Source of the DNA: Candidatus Equihabitans merdae
GTDB lineage: Bacteria > Bacillota > Clostridia > Lachnospirales > Lachnospiraceae
Reading direction: 5' to 3'
DNA: 6,120 bases
Assembly (NCBI GenBank): GCA_018065025.1
Contig: JAGHUB010000203.1
Coordinates: 1-6,120, forward strand
Shown here: positions 5,878-6,120 of the stretch, in pieces
How positions within the stretch are numbered: the stretch's first letter is position 1
How the letters are laid out: each line of letters begins with the position of its first letter
Position numbers and translations under genes: made by a program
The notes under the pieces: model-generated
The model's database searches: none
The model's input: the letters and a program-made list of their open reading frames with translations, nothing else
What the model was told of the DNA's origin: nothing

Positions 5878-6120
5878 TTAACCAATTACACTAAATTGAT
5901 CGGCGATGGCCGAGAAGATAGGCTCTTCTGTAGCGGCATTGGAGGCCGATGTCCAGAAGGACAGGCGATAGTAATTGCTGCCGTCTTCCAGTGTATAGAC
6001 CACGTACAGGATACTCTGACCTTCATAAGTTGCAGTAAAGCGACTCTTGTAACCGTGGAGACCACCCTTCACAGTGGTGATCTCTACTGCGGACTCGATC
6101 TGAGCATTTTCAAAGGATGT
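5878..6120 (-). CDS. C-terminal fragment of an unrecognised protein
   Basis: An open frame enters from the right edge and ends at the TAA at 5878-5880, giving 80 C-terminal residues; the start lies outside the window. I do not recognise the family with confidence. The fragment alternates polar and aromatic residues in a beta-strand-like way (YKSRFTATYEG, ILYVVYTLEDGS, NYYRLSFWTSAS) and ends in a helix-like EEPIFSAIADQFSVI. That ending resembles the last helix of DcrB/PsbP-like domains found in many secreted clostridial lipoproteins, but this is an impression only. No cysteine or membrane segment is visible in this part. It converges on the rightward operon and shares its terminator. The GTG at 6072 is not taken as the start because the frame remains open and protein-like up to the edge. 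Confidence 0.7.
   Translation of the reverse strand, partial: TSFENAQIESAVEITTVKGGLHGYKSRFTATYEGQSILYVVYTLEDGSNYYRLSFWTSASNAATEEPIFSAIADQFSVIG

Overview
The window looks like an ordinary core-genome segment of a Bacillota chromosome, most likely Clostridia and possibly Lachnospiraceae-like. The evidence is strong AGGAG-type ribosome binding sites, moderate GC content, a threonyl-tRNA synthetase with the Met-Thr-Cys-Pro-Phe signature that I associate with clostridial enzymes, and a SEC-C protein and short TalC/FSA-type aldolase of the kind common there. Placement below class level is from memory and unverified. I see no mobile element, CRISPR array, rRNA or tRNA gene, or phage gene.

Left part, minus strand (1-2603). 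A 195-residue SEC-C zinc-motif protein of unknown function (2603 down to 2016) is followed after 105 bases by thrS (1910 down past the left edge, about 636 residues visible). The gap between them holds two perfect stem-loops and a duplicated 9-mer, but no clear promoter and no T-box. The two genes may share a transcript, with the gap controlling or processing it.

Centre (2604-2853). The 250-base divergent region carries two back-to-back sigma-A-type promoters whose -10 hexamers overlap by five bases. One fires left into the SEC-C gene and thrS, the other right into the antiporter gene. An inverted repeat sits over the start of the rightward unit and encloses the leftward -35 box.

Right part, plus strand (2854-5797). 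Three genes lie in one direction: a CPA-type cation/proton antiporter with an Asp-Asp motif, a HAD-family phosphatase of the YihX-like type with two N-terminal membrane segments, and a fructose-6-phosphate-aldolase/transaldolase-like enzyme 11 bases downstream. No terminator interrupts them, and a strong one that should work in both directions follows (5831-5863). A possible theme is sugar-phosphate turnover near the membrane, but the antiporter may simply share the promoter.

Right edge (5878-6120). This is the C-terminal 80 residues of an unrecognised minus-strand protein that converges on the same terminator.

No clear new system is present. The features most worth a second look are the overlapping divergent promoters, the membrane-anchored HAD enzyme, and the stem-loops ahead of thrS.
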